Source: Isoperla grammatica (Eukaryota > Arthropoda > Insecta > Plecoptera > Perlodidae). From it: a stretch of 64,000 bases of DNA. Positions within the stretch are counted from its first letter, which is position 1. Every line of letters starts with the position of its first letter. The notes beneath the pieces were generated by a model. It saw only the letters and a list, made by a program, of their open reading frames with translations, made no database searches and was not told the origin of the DNA. The DNA lies in NCBI GenBank assembly GCA_945910005.1, contig OX246743.1, positions 38,619,461-38,683,460 on the forward strand. Reading direction: 5' to 3'. Below, one piece after another: positions 11,450 through 22,084 of this stretch. Both the position numbers and the translations under genes were made by a program.

Positions 11450-13254
11450 GTAGTAGTATCTTTATTATTAGCATAAATGCTATTTTTCATTTACATAAGT
11501 ACATAAATATACAAGAACAGACATAGTTACATTATTTTACATTTACATTCTTTAATCCAGGTCCAACATTCTCTTCTAAATTTATAACTATCCTTAATAT
11601 CCCTTATGTTTTGTGGTACACGATTAAATATATTTATACCTCTAATAAAAATTGATTTTTCTCCAAATCCACTGTTTATTCTTTTTACAAAAATATTTGT
11701 TTTATTTCGTAGGTTATATTTTTGTATTTCAGAGTTCAAAATCAATTTCTTACTTAAGTAATTTGGTGCCTTTCCATGAGATATTTTATTTATGAGGCAT
11801 AATGTATTTAGCAGTATTCGCTCCTTTATTGTTTGCCAACATAGTGCTTCACACATCTTGGTTATAGATGTTTCTCTGTTTACTCGCAGAATACTTCTCA
11901 TAGCTTTGTTTTGAATTTTCTGAAGTATCTCTATCTCATTTTTATTTAACATAAATAGTATGGAACTGCAATAATCTATGATAGGAGCAACAATTGCTTG
12001 ATAGATCTGGATTTTTGACTTTAGGGGCACATTATTATGTATGCGACAAAATAGTCCTACCTTTCTTGCCATTTTTTTTGCAATGTAATTTCCGTGTGCT
12101 TTAAAATTTAAGTTTTCATCTAAAATTGCCCCTAAGTATTGTATATCATTAACAATTTCTACTCTTTCTTTGTCCAGTGTAATCCGAAGTTCTAATAATT
12201 CTTCTTTTATTTTATTTCTGATTTTATTTAAGCACAAAACCATTGCTTTGGTTTTCGAGACGTTTATTTTTAGCCTGTTAATTCGTAACCATTGTTCAAT
12301 TAGTTTTAGATCATACTTTAGGTTATTTATTACTTCTTGTAATGTGGTTCCTGTACATACAATTAGTGCATCATCTGCATAAAGGAAGATTTTACAATAT
12401 TTTAGTATGTTTCCAATGTCATTTATATAAATTATAAATAGTAAGGGACCCAAGACAGTCCCTTGAGGGACTCCCTGAGTATTTTCTTTGTAATCTGATG
12501 AATTGTTTCTTATTTTTACCTTTTGTACTCTTGTCTTCAGATATGAGATTACCCATTGTAAAGCCTTACCTACTATTCCATATTTTTCTAGTTTTTTTAT
12601 TAGAATAGATCGATCTATTGTCTCGAATGCTCTTTTTAAGTCAATTGATACTACAATACTAATTTTTTCTTGTTGCATGTTATTTTTCAATTCCTCAACT
12701 ACATACTGAATTGCTGTTTCACAGTTATGCTGGTTTCTAAAACCTGATTGGCTTTCTGTAAGAATTCCATTTTCACTTATATATGTATTCAATTGCTCCT
12801 TAATGACATATTCTAAAATTTTCTCAGTCGTTTGCAGAATGTTTATTGGTCTAAAAAGTTCACCATCTATTGGTTTTACAGTTTTAGGTACTGGTGTTAT
12901 GATACTTTTTTTTAAACACTCTGGCACTACTCCTATCGTAAGTGATTTATTTACAATATTTGTTAAATGTACTTTAATAATAGGAACTAGGACCTTTAGG
13001 ACTTTTTCGGTAATGCCATCTTCACCTGGTGCTGATGTTTTTAAGTTCTTAATTATATTTACTATTTTTTCAACCCCTACGCTTTGAAACATTTCAAGTC
13101 TATTTGGGCCATCATATTCTTTTACTGCAAGAAGTGCCTGCGGTATATTTACACTTCCCTCTATATTGTCAGTTATGTCTTCAATACTTTTTATAAAATA
13201 TTCACTAAATGCCTTTGCTATGTTTTTTTCTCCCTTAACTTTCTTATCATAAAT
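11450..13254 (-). mobile_element. 5'-truncated non-LTR retrotransposon (LINE A)
   Basis: The element interrupts a spacer sequence that is continuous in other units (GGTTCAGTAAACAAAC). AGTA is found on both sides (11446-11449 and 13255-13258), a probable 4-bp target-site duplication. The 3' end, on the left, is a short TAC repeat (minus strand). Only the reverse transcriptase half is present; the 5' end lies within coding sequence, so an endonuclease domain is absent. Total about 1.8 kb. Clade assignment is not possible by eye. Confidence 0.85.
11527..13254 (-). CDS. Reverse transcriptase fragment of LINE A
   Basis: About 575 residues in one uninterrupted frame. Visible RT blocks in order: a FRPINIL block (about residue 138), SGFRNQHNCETAI, VSIDLKRAFETID (catalytic Asp, about 207), QGVPQGTVLGPLLF (about 265) and FLYADDALIV (catalytic YADD, about 296), then a VQYLGAILDENL-like thumb region. 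The first codons of the open frame beyond 13254 come from host DNA, confirming truncation. Without its own promoter, 5' UTR or endonuclease the copy cannot be autonomous, although the RT frame is still intact, implying a fairly recent insertion. Confidence 0.9.
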   Translation of the reverse strand: MYDKKVKGEKNIAKAFSEYFIKSIEDITDNIEGSVNIPQALLAVKEYDGPNRLEMFQSVGVEKIVNIIKNLKTSAPGEDGITEKVLKVLVPIIKVHLTNIVNKSLTIGVVPECLKKSIITPVPKTVKPIDGELFRPINILQTTEKILEYVIKEQLNTYISENGILTESQSGFRNQHNCETAIQYVVEELKNNMQQEKISIVVSIDLKRAFETIDRSILIKKLEKYGIVGKALQWVISYLKTRVQKVKIRNNSSDYKENTQGVPQGTVLGPLLFIIYINDIGNILKYCKIFLYADDALIVCTGTTLQEVINNLKYDLKLIEQWLRINRLKINVSKTKAMVLCLNKIRNKIKEELLELRITLDKERVEIVNDIQYLGAILDENLNFKAHGNYIAKKMARKVGLFCRIHNNVPLKSKIQIYQAIVAPIIDYCSSILFMLNKNEIEILQKIQNKAMRSILRVNRETSITKMCEALCWQTIKERILLNTLCLINKISHGKAPNYLSKKLILNSEIQKYNLRNKTNIFVKRINSGFGEKSIFIRGINIFNRVPQNIRDIKDSYKFRRECWTWIKECKCKIM

Positions 13255-13408
13255 AGTAAACAAACTTTGATACCTATACCAATTGATGCAATAATGCCAT
13301 CAAAAATGTCTCTCAATGTAAATCTATGGACACACGTGGACGGACTGCAGTTTTTTCACACACAAAAAACAGTTTCTCAGCAAAACACTTGTTCAAACGT
13401 TTGGTGAA

Positions 13409-14190
13409 TCATTTTCTTACGCAACATATTTTCATTTTGACGTGCCGGTTTAATGCACTTTTAAAGGAAAATTGTCTGTTGCATCTCGGGCACTGAAGAC
13501 CACCACACTCGTATTTTATGTGAGTCTCTAACCCATATTTTAAAGTAAATCGTTTGTTGCACCTCGGACAGCTCAGATCTCTTCCGCATTCGTATTTAAT
13601 GTGAGTCTCTAACGGTTTTTTAAGTGTAAATCGTTTGTTGCACCTCGGACAGCTCAGATCTCTTCCGCATTCGTATTTAATGTGAGTCTCTAACGCATTT
13701 TTAAGTGTAAATCGTTTGTTGCACTTCGGACAGCTCAGATCTCTTCCGCATTCGTATTTAACGTGTTTCTCTAACATTGTTTTAAATGTAAATCGTTTGT
13801 TGCAACTCGGACAGCTCAGATCTCTTCCGCATTCGTGTTTGACATGAAAAGTTAGATACTTCTTTTGGTTAAAACATTTGTTGCACTTCGGACAGGTCAG
13901 ATTTTTGCCACACTCGTCTTTGATGTGTGCATCTAAATGCTGAATGCAGACAAAACTTTTGTTACACCTTGAACAAAGATGTTTTCCACACTCGGGTTTA
14001 TAATTAAAGTCTTCCGCAACGTTTTGGGTTGGATTCATTTCTCGTGTCTTCAGCTGAGATCGTTTGGCAAAGTCGTGACCACTTTCTGTGGCTGATGTAC
14101 CAGACGGATGGGCCAAGGTTGTTTTGTTGTTTGCGGCAACATATCCGCTTTCAACCCCTTCTATACCAGGGCACCACGACTCAGACAGAT
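13409..14190 (-). CDS. Exon 6: complete seven-finger short exon
   Basis: Seen: starts after CATGTGTTACAG (AG at 14191-14192) with LSESWCPGIEGVESGYVAANN and one copy of the repeat-like unit ending AHPSGTSAT. Seven fingers follow: the conserved SFVCIQHLDAH finger, a NQKKYL finger, four very similar ones (TFKTML, TLKNAL, TLKKPL, TLKYGL) and a terminal QFSFKSALNRHVKMKIC with H-x5-C. It ends VRK and TGA. This is the most complete short exon and the best reference for the trimmed copies 5, 8, 13, 17, 19 and 21. The ATG just before the fingers (REMNPTQN) could serve a finger-only product if there were a private promoter; I think splicing to an upstream exon more likely. Confidence 0.85.
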
Positions 14191-16782
14191 CTGTAACACA
14201 TGAAACGTTGCCTTACTATATAAAAATGTCTATATAATAGTAAACATAAGATCATATTTGTTTGTTATGAATATGGATGGATAGAATAATTATATGCCCA
14301 AACCTCAATACTTCCATGCAAGTAGGTAAATATGAAACGGATTAACTTGCAGTGTACGACTGTGAGAAGTTTTATGAATTTTATGAACATATTTAATTAT
14401 GTATTCAATATTTCACATACAGCGTATTCTGCCATTAGGCGTGAAATAATAAACATAACAATTAAAACGCAAGACAAGCACTAAGAACACATATTACACA
14501 TGTATTTGTCACTATACCAAATAAAACAAGTACAATAACAAAAACAAACAAAGACCAAAAAAAAATACCAGTGAAAGAGACAAAGCTCACCATGAAGTTA
14601 AAAACATGGTATAGTAGCCGTCATTTTCGTAGAGCGCTAGCGGTTCCTTTCAGTTCTTCTTGAATAGAGCTCGCTGTCATGAACTCGTCACAGCTACAAT
14701 AAGGCAGACGATTGCTTTGACACCGGTCAAGAATTTGTTTTGTAAATTTGTGTTTTTGCCCCTTTTGGTGACAATAGTAGCATCTTTGACAGTGCGCCCG
14801 CCCGCGGAGAAGCTCATTGTGCTAAGTTAAACGGGCATGTAACCCTTCGTGAATAGAGCTCGAGAAAGCGCTCCACAGAAATGACGGCTACTATAACAGA
14901 GTGTTAAAAACAAAGGCAATAATATCTTTACACACATTTAAGTCTTGATCCAAAATAATACAATAAAAACAAAAAACAGGAAAGAAAGCTGCCTTAGACA
15001 ATAGTGTAGTGTAGTACATACTGTAAAGAAGAAACAACATCAGATGCAATTAGTTTCCATCAAGATGAGATATGAAGGATTTAATGAATGGTCCTAGTGG
15101 TTGATGATAGTTCTTATGATCAATTCTCAAATTATTAGTAAACCCACGGTATTACACCATGAATGAGGGGTCACACATTACGTAATTCGAGGTAAGTTAT
15201 CAGCACTAAGATAAAACGCTTAAAATTATAAGAGCAAAGTTTTTTTTTTTTTTTTATCCTGACAAATTCACACATTGATCACTTCTAGATTATAAGGAAG
15301 ATGAAATATGAAACACTTGTTTCAGTACTTACATTGAAGCAGAATCTTTTATAATTGTGTTTTATTGTTCAAATTTCACAATTACATGTTTTATCAATCA
15401 GGTATGATAATTGATGATAGGCCTACTACCTAAACAAGTAATTGCAAGCAGGAAAAATACAAAAAATAAATATATAAATTAACAATATAAGTATGCGTAC
15501 GTTCAAACAGTCTACATCAGATTTAAAATAGGAACTTCAGCATAAACGCCGTGATAAACTCGCACGTATTGTACAGTGGCCCAAACTATAGGCTAAATGA
15601 AACCAACGTATTTTCTTATCAGTATTCACTTAAAACATTAAGTACTCACGGAAATCAAACAAAAGTATATATATCATATTCATACACTCACTACCCTAGT
15701 GTTTTTCTTATGTTACTAGAGTTGAGATGATACCACGTAAAACTTCTTTATCACTTTATGTATAAGTATAACATTAAGACTTTTCCACTTACATAATTTA
15801 TGTAACTAGAGCTAAGATATTCTCAAACATGCATCCCCTGACAAACACCGATGGTGTTTCTTACCATCGTCTTTTACCTGTCTATATTGATCAGAACTAA
15901 ATTATTTCTAACCTCTTAAAGTACCATTACAAATAACTTCCAAACGAAAGTTACCGGTAGACAAAGATACGACACATCTTTTAGGATATACACTTAACTA
16001 GATCACTACTTAATAGTTCAAAATCACACATGTAGCTAACACAGTTGTTAACTTCTACACACTCAGCAGTCAGCACTAATAAGTTTAATTATACTTTTAA
16101 CTCAAAGTACTGACGTGACACATGAACGGTTTGTGAGATTTAATTGGAACGCATGAAAACTAATCTACATACACAACACTAAGAAGTTTGATTATAATTT
16201 TAACTCTTAAGTGTTGACGTGAAACATTAAACATTCGAGAATTTACTTGACACACATGGAACGTTACACAGTAGTACAAGGTTATAAACTTCTATATACT
16301 ATACAATACTTTGTTGAACTGACAACAAGACGACTTAGTTTGGGTGTGTGAAAACTATTTGTTGTTATTGTACATATCAGGGTCGGTATTTCAACATGAT
16401 TTTCTTATTAATTTAAGAATTTAACTGTGGGCCTAATATGATATTAGACAAGCTTATCTAACATTATTCAGATATCTAGACCCAAATTGAGACCAGGCTT
16501 CACATATTTGGTGTGGATTAGCATTATTGAGATCACTATTAAAAAAACAGTACATTTTCGCTGTTTTATATTTGGCGGTAGTCTATCCGTTCAATAACTT
16601 GGACTGACTTGAATAACTAAATCAATGTAGCTTCAGTAGAAAATTTCGATTTACTACTTAGACTAAAAAAATAATTTCTCGCACAATAAATCTAAGAAAA
16701 CAAAAAGAGAAATTGTTTCCCATACACAAGTAACAAAACAGCTTATCAACATACAGCTCATGTCATGCACTCGATTAGAAAA
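14191..16782. other. L-spacer, exon 6 to exon 7, with a MITE
   Basis: Standard L-spacer of about 2.3 kb once the 284-bp MITE and its TA duplication are removed. Two TGACGTG modules lie at 16111 and 16215, 104 bp apart. A long poly-T tract is at about 15240-15256. The block CGGTGTGG-type through AATAACTTGGACTGACTTGAA near 16510-16610 is shared with S-spacers. No gene seen. Confidence 0.65.
14612..14893. mobile_element. MITE with 27-bp terminal inverted repeats and TA target duplication
   Basis: The left end TAGTAGCCGTCATTT...GAGCGCT (14612-14638) pairs with the right end (14867-14893) at 24 of 27 positions. TA flanks both ends (14610-14611, 14894-14895), and the empty site CATGGTAACAGAG is intact at the matching place in other units, for example near 9593. 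The 282-bp body is visibly richer in GC than its surroundings, has no coding frame and contains GAATAGAGCTCG twice in direct orientation. The TA duplication points to a Tc1/mariner-type mobiliser, by inference. Confidence 0.92.
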
Positions 16783-18179
16783 TCATTTATTTGCTCCACA
16801 CTTATGTTTGACATGTGCATCTAGAGCCCTCTTTCCGGTAAAGCGAACGTTGCACGTTGGACAGCGAAGATCTTTCCCACATTCGTGATTTACGTGAGAA
16901 GTTAGATTCTTTTTTATGGTAAAACGTTTGTTACAAGTCGGACACTGAAGATCTTTACCACATTCATATTTGACGTGAGTACTCAAAGAACTTTTCCATT
17001 TAAATTGTTTGTTGCAAGTCTTACAGCGTAGATCTTTACCACATTCATGTTTGACGTGAGTGTCCAAAGAACTTTTCCATTTAAATTGTTTGTTGCAAGT
17101 CTTACAGCATAGATCTTTACCACATTCATGTTTGACGTGAGTGTCCAAAGAACGTTTTGATGTAAATTGTTTGTTGCAAGTCTTACAGCAAAGATCTTTG
17201 CCACATTCATCTTTGAAGTGAGTGTCCAAAGAACTTTTGTGTGTAAATTGTTTGTTGCAAGTCTTACAGCCTAGATCTATGCCACATTCATGTTTGACGT
17301 GAGTGTACAAAGAACTTTTCGTTGTTAATTGTTTGTTGCAAGTCTTACAGCGTAGATCTTTACCACATTCATGTTTGACGTGAGTGGCCAAAGAACTTTT
17401 CCATGTAAATTGTTTGTTGCAAGTCGTACAGCGTAGATCTTTGCCACATTCATATTTGACATGGGTGTCCAGAAGAGCCCTCGTGGTAAAACGTTTATTG
17501 CAACTCGGGCAGCAAAGTTCTTTTCCACATTCGTGTTTTACGTGCAAATCTAGTTTTCTTTTAAGGACATAACATTTATTACAAGTTGGACATTGATAAG
17601 CTTTGCGGCATTCGTCTTTCATATGTGTGTCTAGTGCATTTTGCCCCTGAAACACTTTGTTGCACGTTGAACAGGTAAGATCTTTTCCACACTCATCTTT
17701 GATATGTGCATCTAAATGCTGAATGCAAACAAAACTTTTGTTACACTTTGGACAGTGATAACCTTTTCCACATTCGGGTTTATTATAAAAGTCTTCAGCA
17801 ATGTTTGGGGTTGGATTCATTTCTCGCATCTTCAGCTGAGAACGTTTGACAAAATCTTGTTTATGTGCTGTGGCCCAAGTACCAGACGGACCACCCAAGG
17901 CTGTGTTGTAGCTCGCGGTTTCATATCTGCTTTCAACCGGTACCGAAGTACCGGACGGACGACCCAAGGCTGTGTTGTAGCTCGCGGCCTCATATCTGCT
18001 TTCAACCGGTACCGAAGTACCAGACGGACGAGCCAAGGCTGTGTTGTAGCTCGCGGTTTCATATCTGCTTAAAACCGGTACCGAAGTACCAGACGGACGA
18101 GCCAAGGCTGTGTTGTCGCTCGCGGTCTCATATCTGCTTTCAACCGATACTATAACAGGGCACCACGACGCAGAAGGAC
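16783..18179 (-). CDS. Exon 7: long exon, 4 repeats and 12 fingers
   Basis: Seen: begins after TGTGTTGCAG (AG at 18180-18181) with PSASWCPVIVSVE. Four 23-residue units, a linker (AHKQDFVKRSQLKMREMNP) and twelve intact C2HC fingers follow, ending KHKCGANK. Fingers 5-10 are near-copies of one another (KTCNKQ followed by FTWKS, LTTKS, FTHKS, FTSKR, FKWKS, FKWKS), a sign of recent internal duplication. The last two codons and stop read AATAAATGA, so a poly(A) hexamer is built into the coding end. Its finger block is almost identical to exon 16. Likely a DNA-binding C-terminus of a lola-like protein. Confidence 0.87.
17866..18141 (-). repeat. 69-bp coding minisatellite in exon 7, 4 copies
   Basis: Four in-frame units; the last two have ALGRPSGT and ALGGPSGT in place of ALARPSGT. 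Unit 2 starts LSRYE, a Glu to Leu change. Confidence 0.93.
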
Positions 18180-19231
18180 CTGCAACACATAACACGTTGC
18201 TTTACTGTGTGCATAACACTGTGGCACAAATATGATACCAGACCGTTTGGATAAAACATAACATGCAGTAAAACACATTGCAGTGGTGTACAACAAACAA
18301 TCAAACAGCATTGGCATGAAATATGTAAATGTTTAGGATGGAAAACTTTTCTTTAAGATCGTAACTGATTATTATATTTATGGATACGATAGCTACATGC
18401 ACTACAAAACCTCAATACTTGCATGCAAGTAGGTAATCTTTTAATGCTTTAACTTCCAGTGTTAGAGAGTGTTACAGTTTAGGGGAATATGGCAATTTAA
18501 ATACGAATATCATACATAGAAATAATAAAGACAGAACATAGAACACATGAAAGAGAATTGTAGAAAATTCGGAAAGAACACAAAAAATGCGATAAATCTC
18601 TCAGGACTTATTATAAACTAGATGGCTTTTTATTGCTTAATGTACAAAGATCCAAAAACATACATGGAACATAAGACAGTAGTACAGAGTTATGAAATTC
18701 TACACACACAGCATTAAGAAGTTAGTTATGATTATAACTATCAGTACTGAGGTGAAACAAAACTGTTCGTTACATTCACTTGACTTCGTCTCTTTGGAAA
18801 AGTGTAAACTAGGCTCAATATAAGTTAGTTAGAACAATACACTAGGTTGAAAATATTCAATATGGTTATATCGGGGTGGTAATACCAATTTGTCCATGCT
18901 ACTTAAGTACACTGATAATAACAACCGTACTTATTACACTATAAGACAAACTTTGTCAACGTTAATGGTATACTTATTCGAACCACAAATTAAGCCCAGT
19001 TTTCAAACTTTCAGTGTGGGTTAGTATTCTTTCTTTTTAAAAACGTGGCTTGAATTGAAATAATCATTTTAGGTTCAGTAAACAAACTTCGATACCTCTA
19101 CTAATCGATGCAATAATGTATTCAAAAAATGTATCTTACTGTAAATCTATGGACACACGCAGACGGACTGCAGTTTTTTCACACACAAAAAACAGTTTCT
19201 CTGCGAAACACTTGTTCACACGTTTGGTGAA
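18180..19231. other. S-spacer, exon 7 to exon 8
   Basis: Standard length. It contains the perfect 16-bp palindrome TACTTGCATGCAAGTA at 18416-18431 and a TGAGGTGA variant of the usual TGACGTGA module near 18747. A GGTTGAAAATATTCAA block near 18844 is shared only with the spacers before exons 17 and 21, marking a sub-lineage. Confidence 0.65.
18416..18431. promoter_or_regulatory. Perfect 16-bp palindrome in the intron before exon 7
   Basis: TACTTGCATGCAAGTA equals its own reverse complement. Perfect copies also occur at 24674, 33259, 38690 and 63584, and one-mismatch copies upstream of exons 11, 16, 18 and of the short exons. It could be a dimeric protein-binding site; no function is demonstrated. 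Confidence 0.45.
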
Positions 19232-19854
19232 TTATTTTCTTACGCAACAGATTTTCATTTTGACGTGCCGGTTTAGTGCACTTTTAAAGGAAAATTGTCT
19301 GTTGCATCTCGAGCAGTGAAGGCCACCACACTCGTATTTAATGTGAGTCTCTAACACAAATTTTAATGTAAATCGTTTGTTGCACCTCGGACAGCTCAGA
19401 TCTCTTCCGCATTCGTGTTTAATGTGAGTCTGTAACGCATTTTTAAAATTAAATCGTTTGTTGCATCGCAAACAGCTCAGATCTCTTCCGCATTCGTGTT
19501 TGATGTGAAAAGCTAGATACTTCTTTTGGTTAAAACATTTGTTGCACTTTGGGCAGGTGAGATTTTTCCCACACTCGTCTTTGATGTGTGCATCCAAATG
19601 CTGGATGCAGACAAAACTTTTGTTACAACTTGAACAACGATAATGTTTTCCACACTCGCGTTTATTATTTAAGTCTTCCTCAAGGTTTTGGGTTGGATTC
19701 ATTTCTCGTGTCTTCAGCTGAGATCGTTTGGCAGAGTCTTGTCCACTTTCTGTGGCTGAAATACCAGACGGACCGGCCAAGGTTGTTTTGTTGTATGCAG
19801 TAACATATCCGCTATCAATGCCTTCTATACCAGGGCACCACGACTCAGACGGAT
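19232..19854 (-). CDS. Exon 8: intact five-finger short exon
   Basis: Seen: follows CATGTGTTACAG (AG at 19855-19856) and begins PSESWCPGIEGIDSGYVTA. Linker ATESGQDSAKRSQLKTREMNP, then five fingers: SFVCIQHLDAH, NQKKYL, NFKNAL, TLKFVL and the terminal H-x5-C finger, ending VRK and TAA. Compared with exon 6, two middle fingers are absent, a clean 81-bp-period loss. Exon 21 is its near-identical duplicate but carries a stop in finger 4. Confidence 0.85.
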
Positions 19855-22084
19855 CTGTAACACATGAAACGTTGCCTTGCTATATAAAAATGTCTATATA
19901 ATAGAAAACATAAGATCATATTTGATTGTTATGACTATGGATGGATTGGATAGTTATATGCCCAAACCTCCATACTTCCATGCAAGTAGGTAAATATGAA
20001 ATGCATAAATTTGCAGTGTTCGACAGTGAGATGTTTTATGAATTTTATGAACATAAATATGACATAATGACAGAAAAAAATTTATACTCCAGAGAATTTG
20101 TATCACATTCAGAAAGAAAACAGTGAAAATATATCAAATTATGCTACAACCATATAGAAAAGCATTTCACGATAAAAGCACTTGCCTATCCGCTTTGTTT
20201 TCGTTGCCATTCTCAGAATTCGGTTAATCTACAATTTACATAAATGAAATCGTCCTAAGCTAAGGATGGTTCTCCTCAAGTTGAAAGCAGAATGAATATC
20301 ATCTCACAAATCCAACATTAATGTTTGCGTAATAAACACATGCATGTAAATACAGACATATGGACTACATGAAACATATACGACTACATGACTACATGAA
20401 ACCTAAACGTATACGACTTTTGCAGTGCTTATGTTCAATTCTCAAATTATGAGTTAACCCACGGTATAGCATCATAGATGACGGGTCACACATGAAGTTA
20501 TTCAAGGTGAGTTATCAGCACTAAGATAAAACGCTTAGAATCATAAGAGCAAAGTTTTTTGTTTTTTTTTATCCTGACAAAGTTACCCATTGTTCACTTC
20601 TAGATTATAAGGAAGATGAAATATGAAACTCTTGTTTCAGTACTTACATTGAAGCAGAATCTTTTATAATTGTGTTTTATTGTTCAAATTTCACAATAAC
20701 ATGTTTTGTCAATCATGTATTGATGATACTACCTAAACAAGTAAGTGCAAGCAGGAAAAATACAAAAAATAAATATATAAACTAACAATATAAGTATACG
20801 TACGTACAAACAGTCTACATCAGATTTAAAATAGGAACTTCAGCATAAACGCCGTGAAAAACTCGCGCGTAATTTACAGTGGTCCAAACTCTAAATGAAA
20901 CCAACGTATTTCCTTATCATGATTGACTTAAAACATTAAGTACTCACGGAAATCAAACACAAGTATATATTACATACTCATACACTCACTACACTAGTGT
21001 TTTTCTTATGTTACTAGAGTTGAGATGATACCACGTAAAACTTCTGTAACACTGTATAAGTATAACATTAAGACTTTTCCACTTACATAATTTATGTAAC
21101 TAGAGCTAAGTTATTCTCAAACATGCATCCCCTGAGAAACACAGATGGTATTTCTTACCATTATCTTTGACCTGTCTATATTGATCAGAACAAAATTATT
21201 TCTAACCTCCCAAAGTACCATTAAAAATAACTTCCAAACGAAAGCTACCGGTAGGCAAAGATTTGACACATCTTTTAGGATAAACATTTACCTAGATCAC
21301 TACTTAACAGTCGAAAATCACATACGTAGCTAACACAGTTGTAAACTTCTACACACTCAGCACTAATAAGTTTAATTATACTTTTAACACTAAGTACTGA
21401 CGTGACACATGAACGGTTTGTGAGATTTAATTGGCACGCATGGAAACTAATCTACGTACACATCATTAACAAGTTTGATTATGATTATAACTCCAAGTGT
21501 TGACGTCAAACATGAAATATTCGAGAATTTACTTAACTCACATGAAACCTTACACAGTACAAGGTTAAAAAATTCTCTATACACAATACTTTGTTGAACT
21601 GACAACAAGATGACTTAGTTTGGGTGCGTGAAAACTAAATGATATGTGAAAACTATTTGTTATTATTGTACATATCAGGGTCACTATTTCAACTTGACTT
21701 TCTAATAAATTTAAGAATTCAACTGTGGGCCTATTATGATATTGGACAAGCTTATCTAACATTTTTTAGATACTTATACCCAAATTGAGATCGGGCTTCA
21801 CATTTTCGGTGTGGTATAGCATTTTTGAGATCACTATTAAAAACCAGTGCATTTTCGGTGTTTAATATTTGGCGGTAGTCTTTCCGTTCAATAACTTAGA
21901 CTGACTTGAATAACTAAATCAATGTAGGTTCAGTAGAAAATTTCGGTATACTTCTTAAAGTGACTTAAAAAAATAATCCTTCACACAATAAATCTAAGGA
22001 AACAAAATGAGAAATTGTTTCCCATATAAAAGTAACCATTTAACTTATTTATATACAGCTCATGTCATGCACTCCATTAGAAAA
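19855..22084. other. L-spacer, exon 8 to exon 9 (reference copy)
   Basis: Uninterrupted 2.23-kb L-spacer. Contents from left: TATATAAAAATG-like sequence beside the exon, TACTTCCATGCAAGTA near 19974, poly-T near 20557, two TGACGT modules at 21398 and 21501 (103 bp apart, the second with the full TGACGTCA palindrome), and the CGGTGTGG block near 21807. At about 20390 it shows the empty target site of the LINE present in its duplicate at 56459. Confidence 0.7.

Noticed and set aside
15239..15256. Poly-T tracts in the L-spacers as retroposon tails
   Set aside because: They occur at the same place in most L-spacers, have variable length and no target duplication, so they are simple ancestral tracts.
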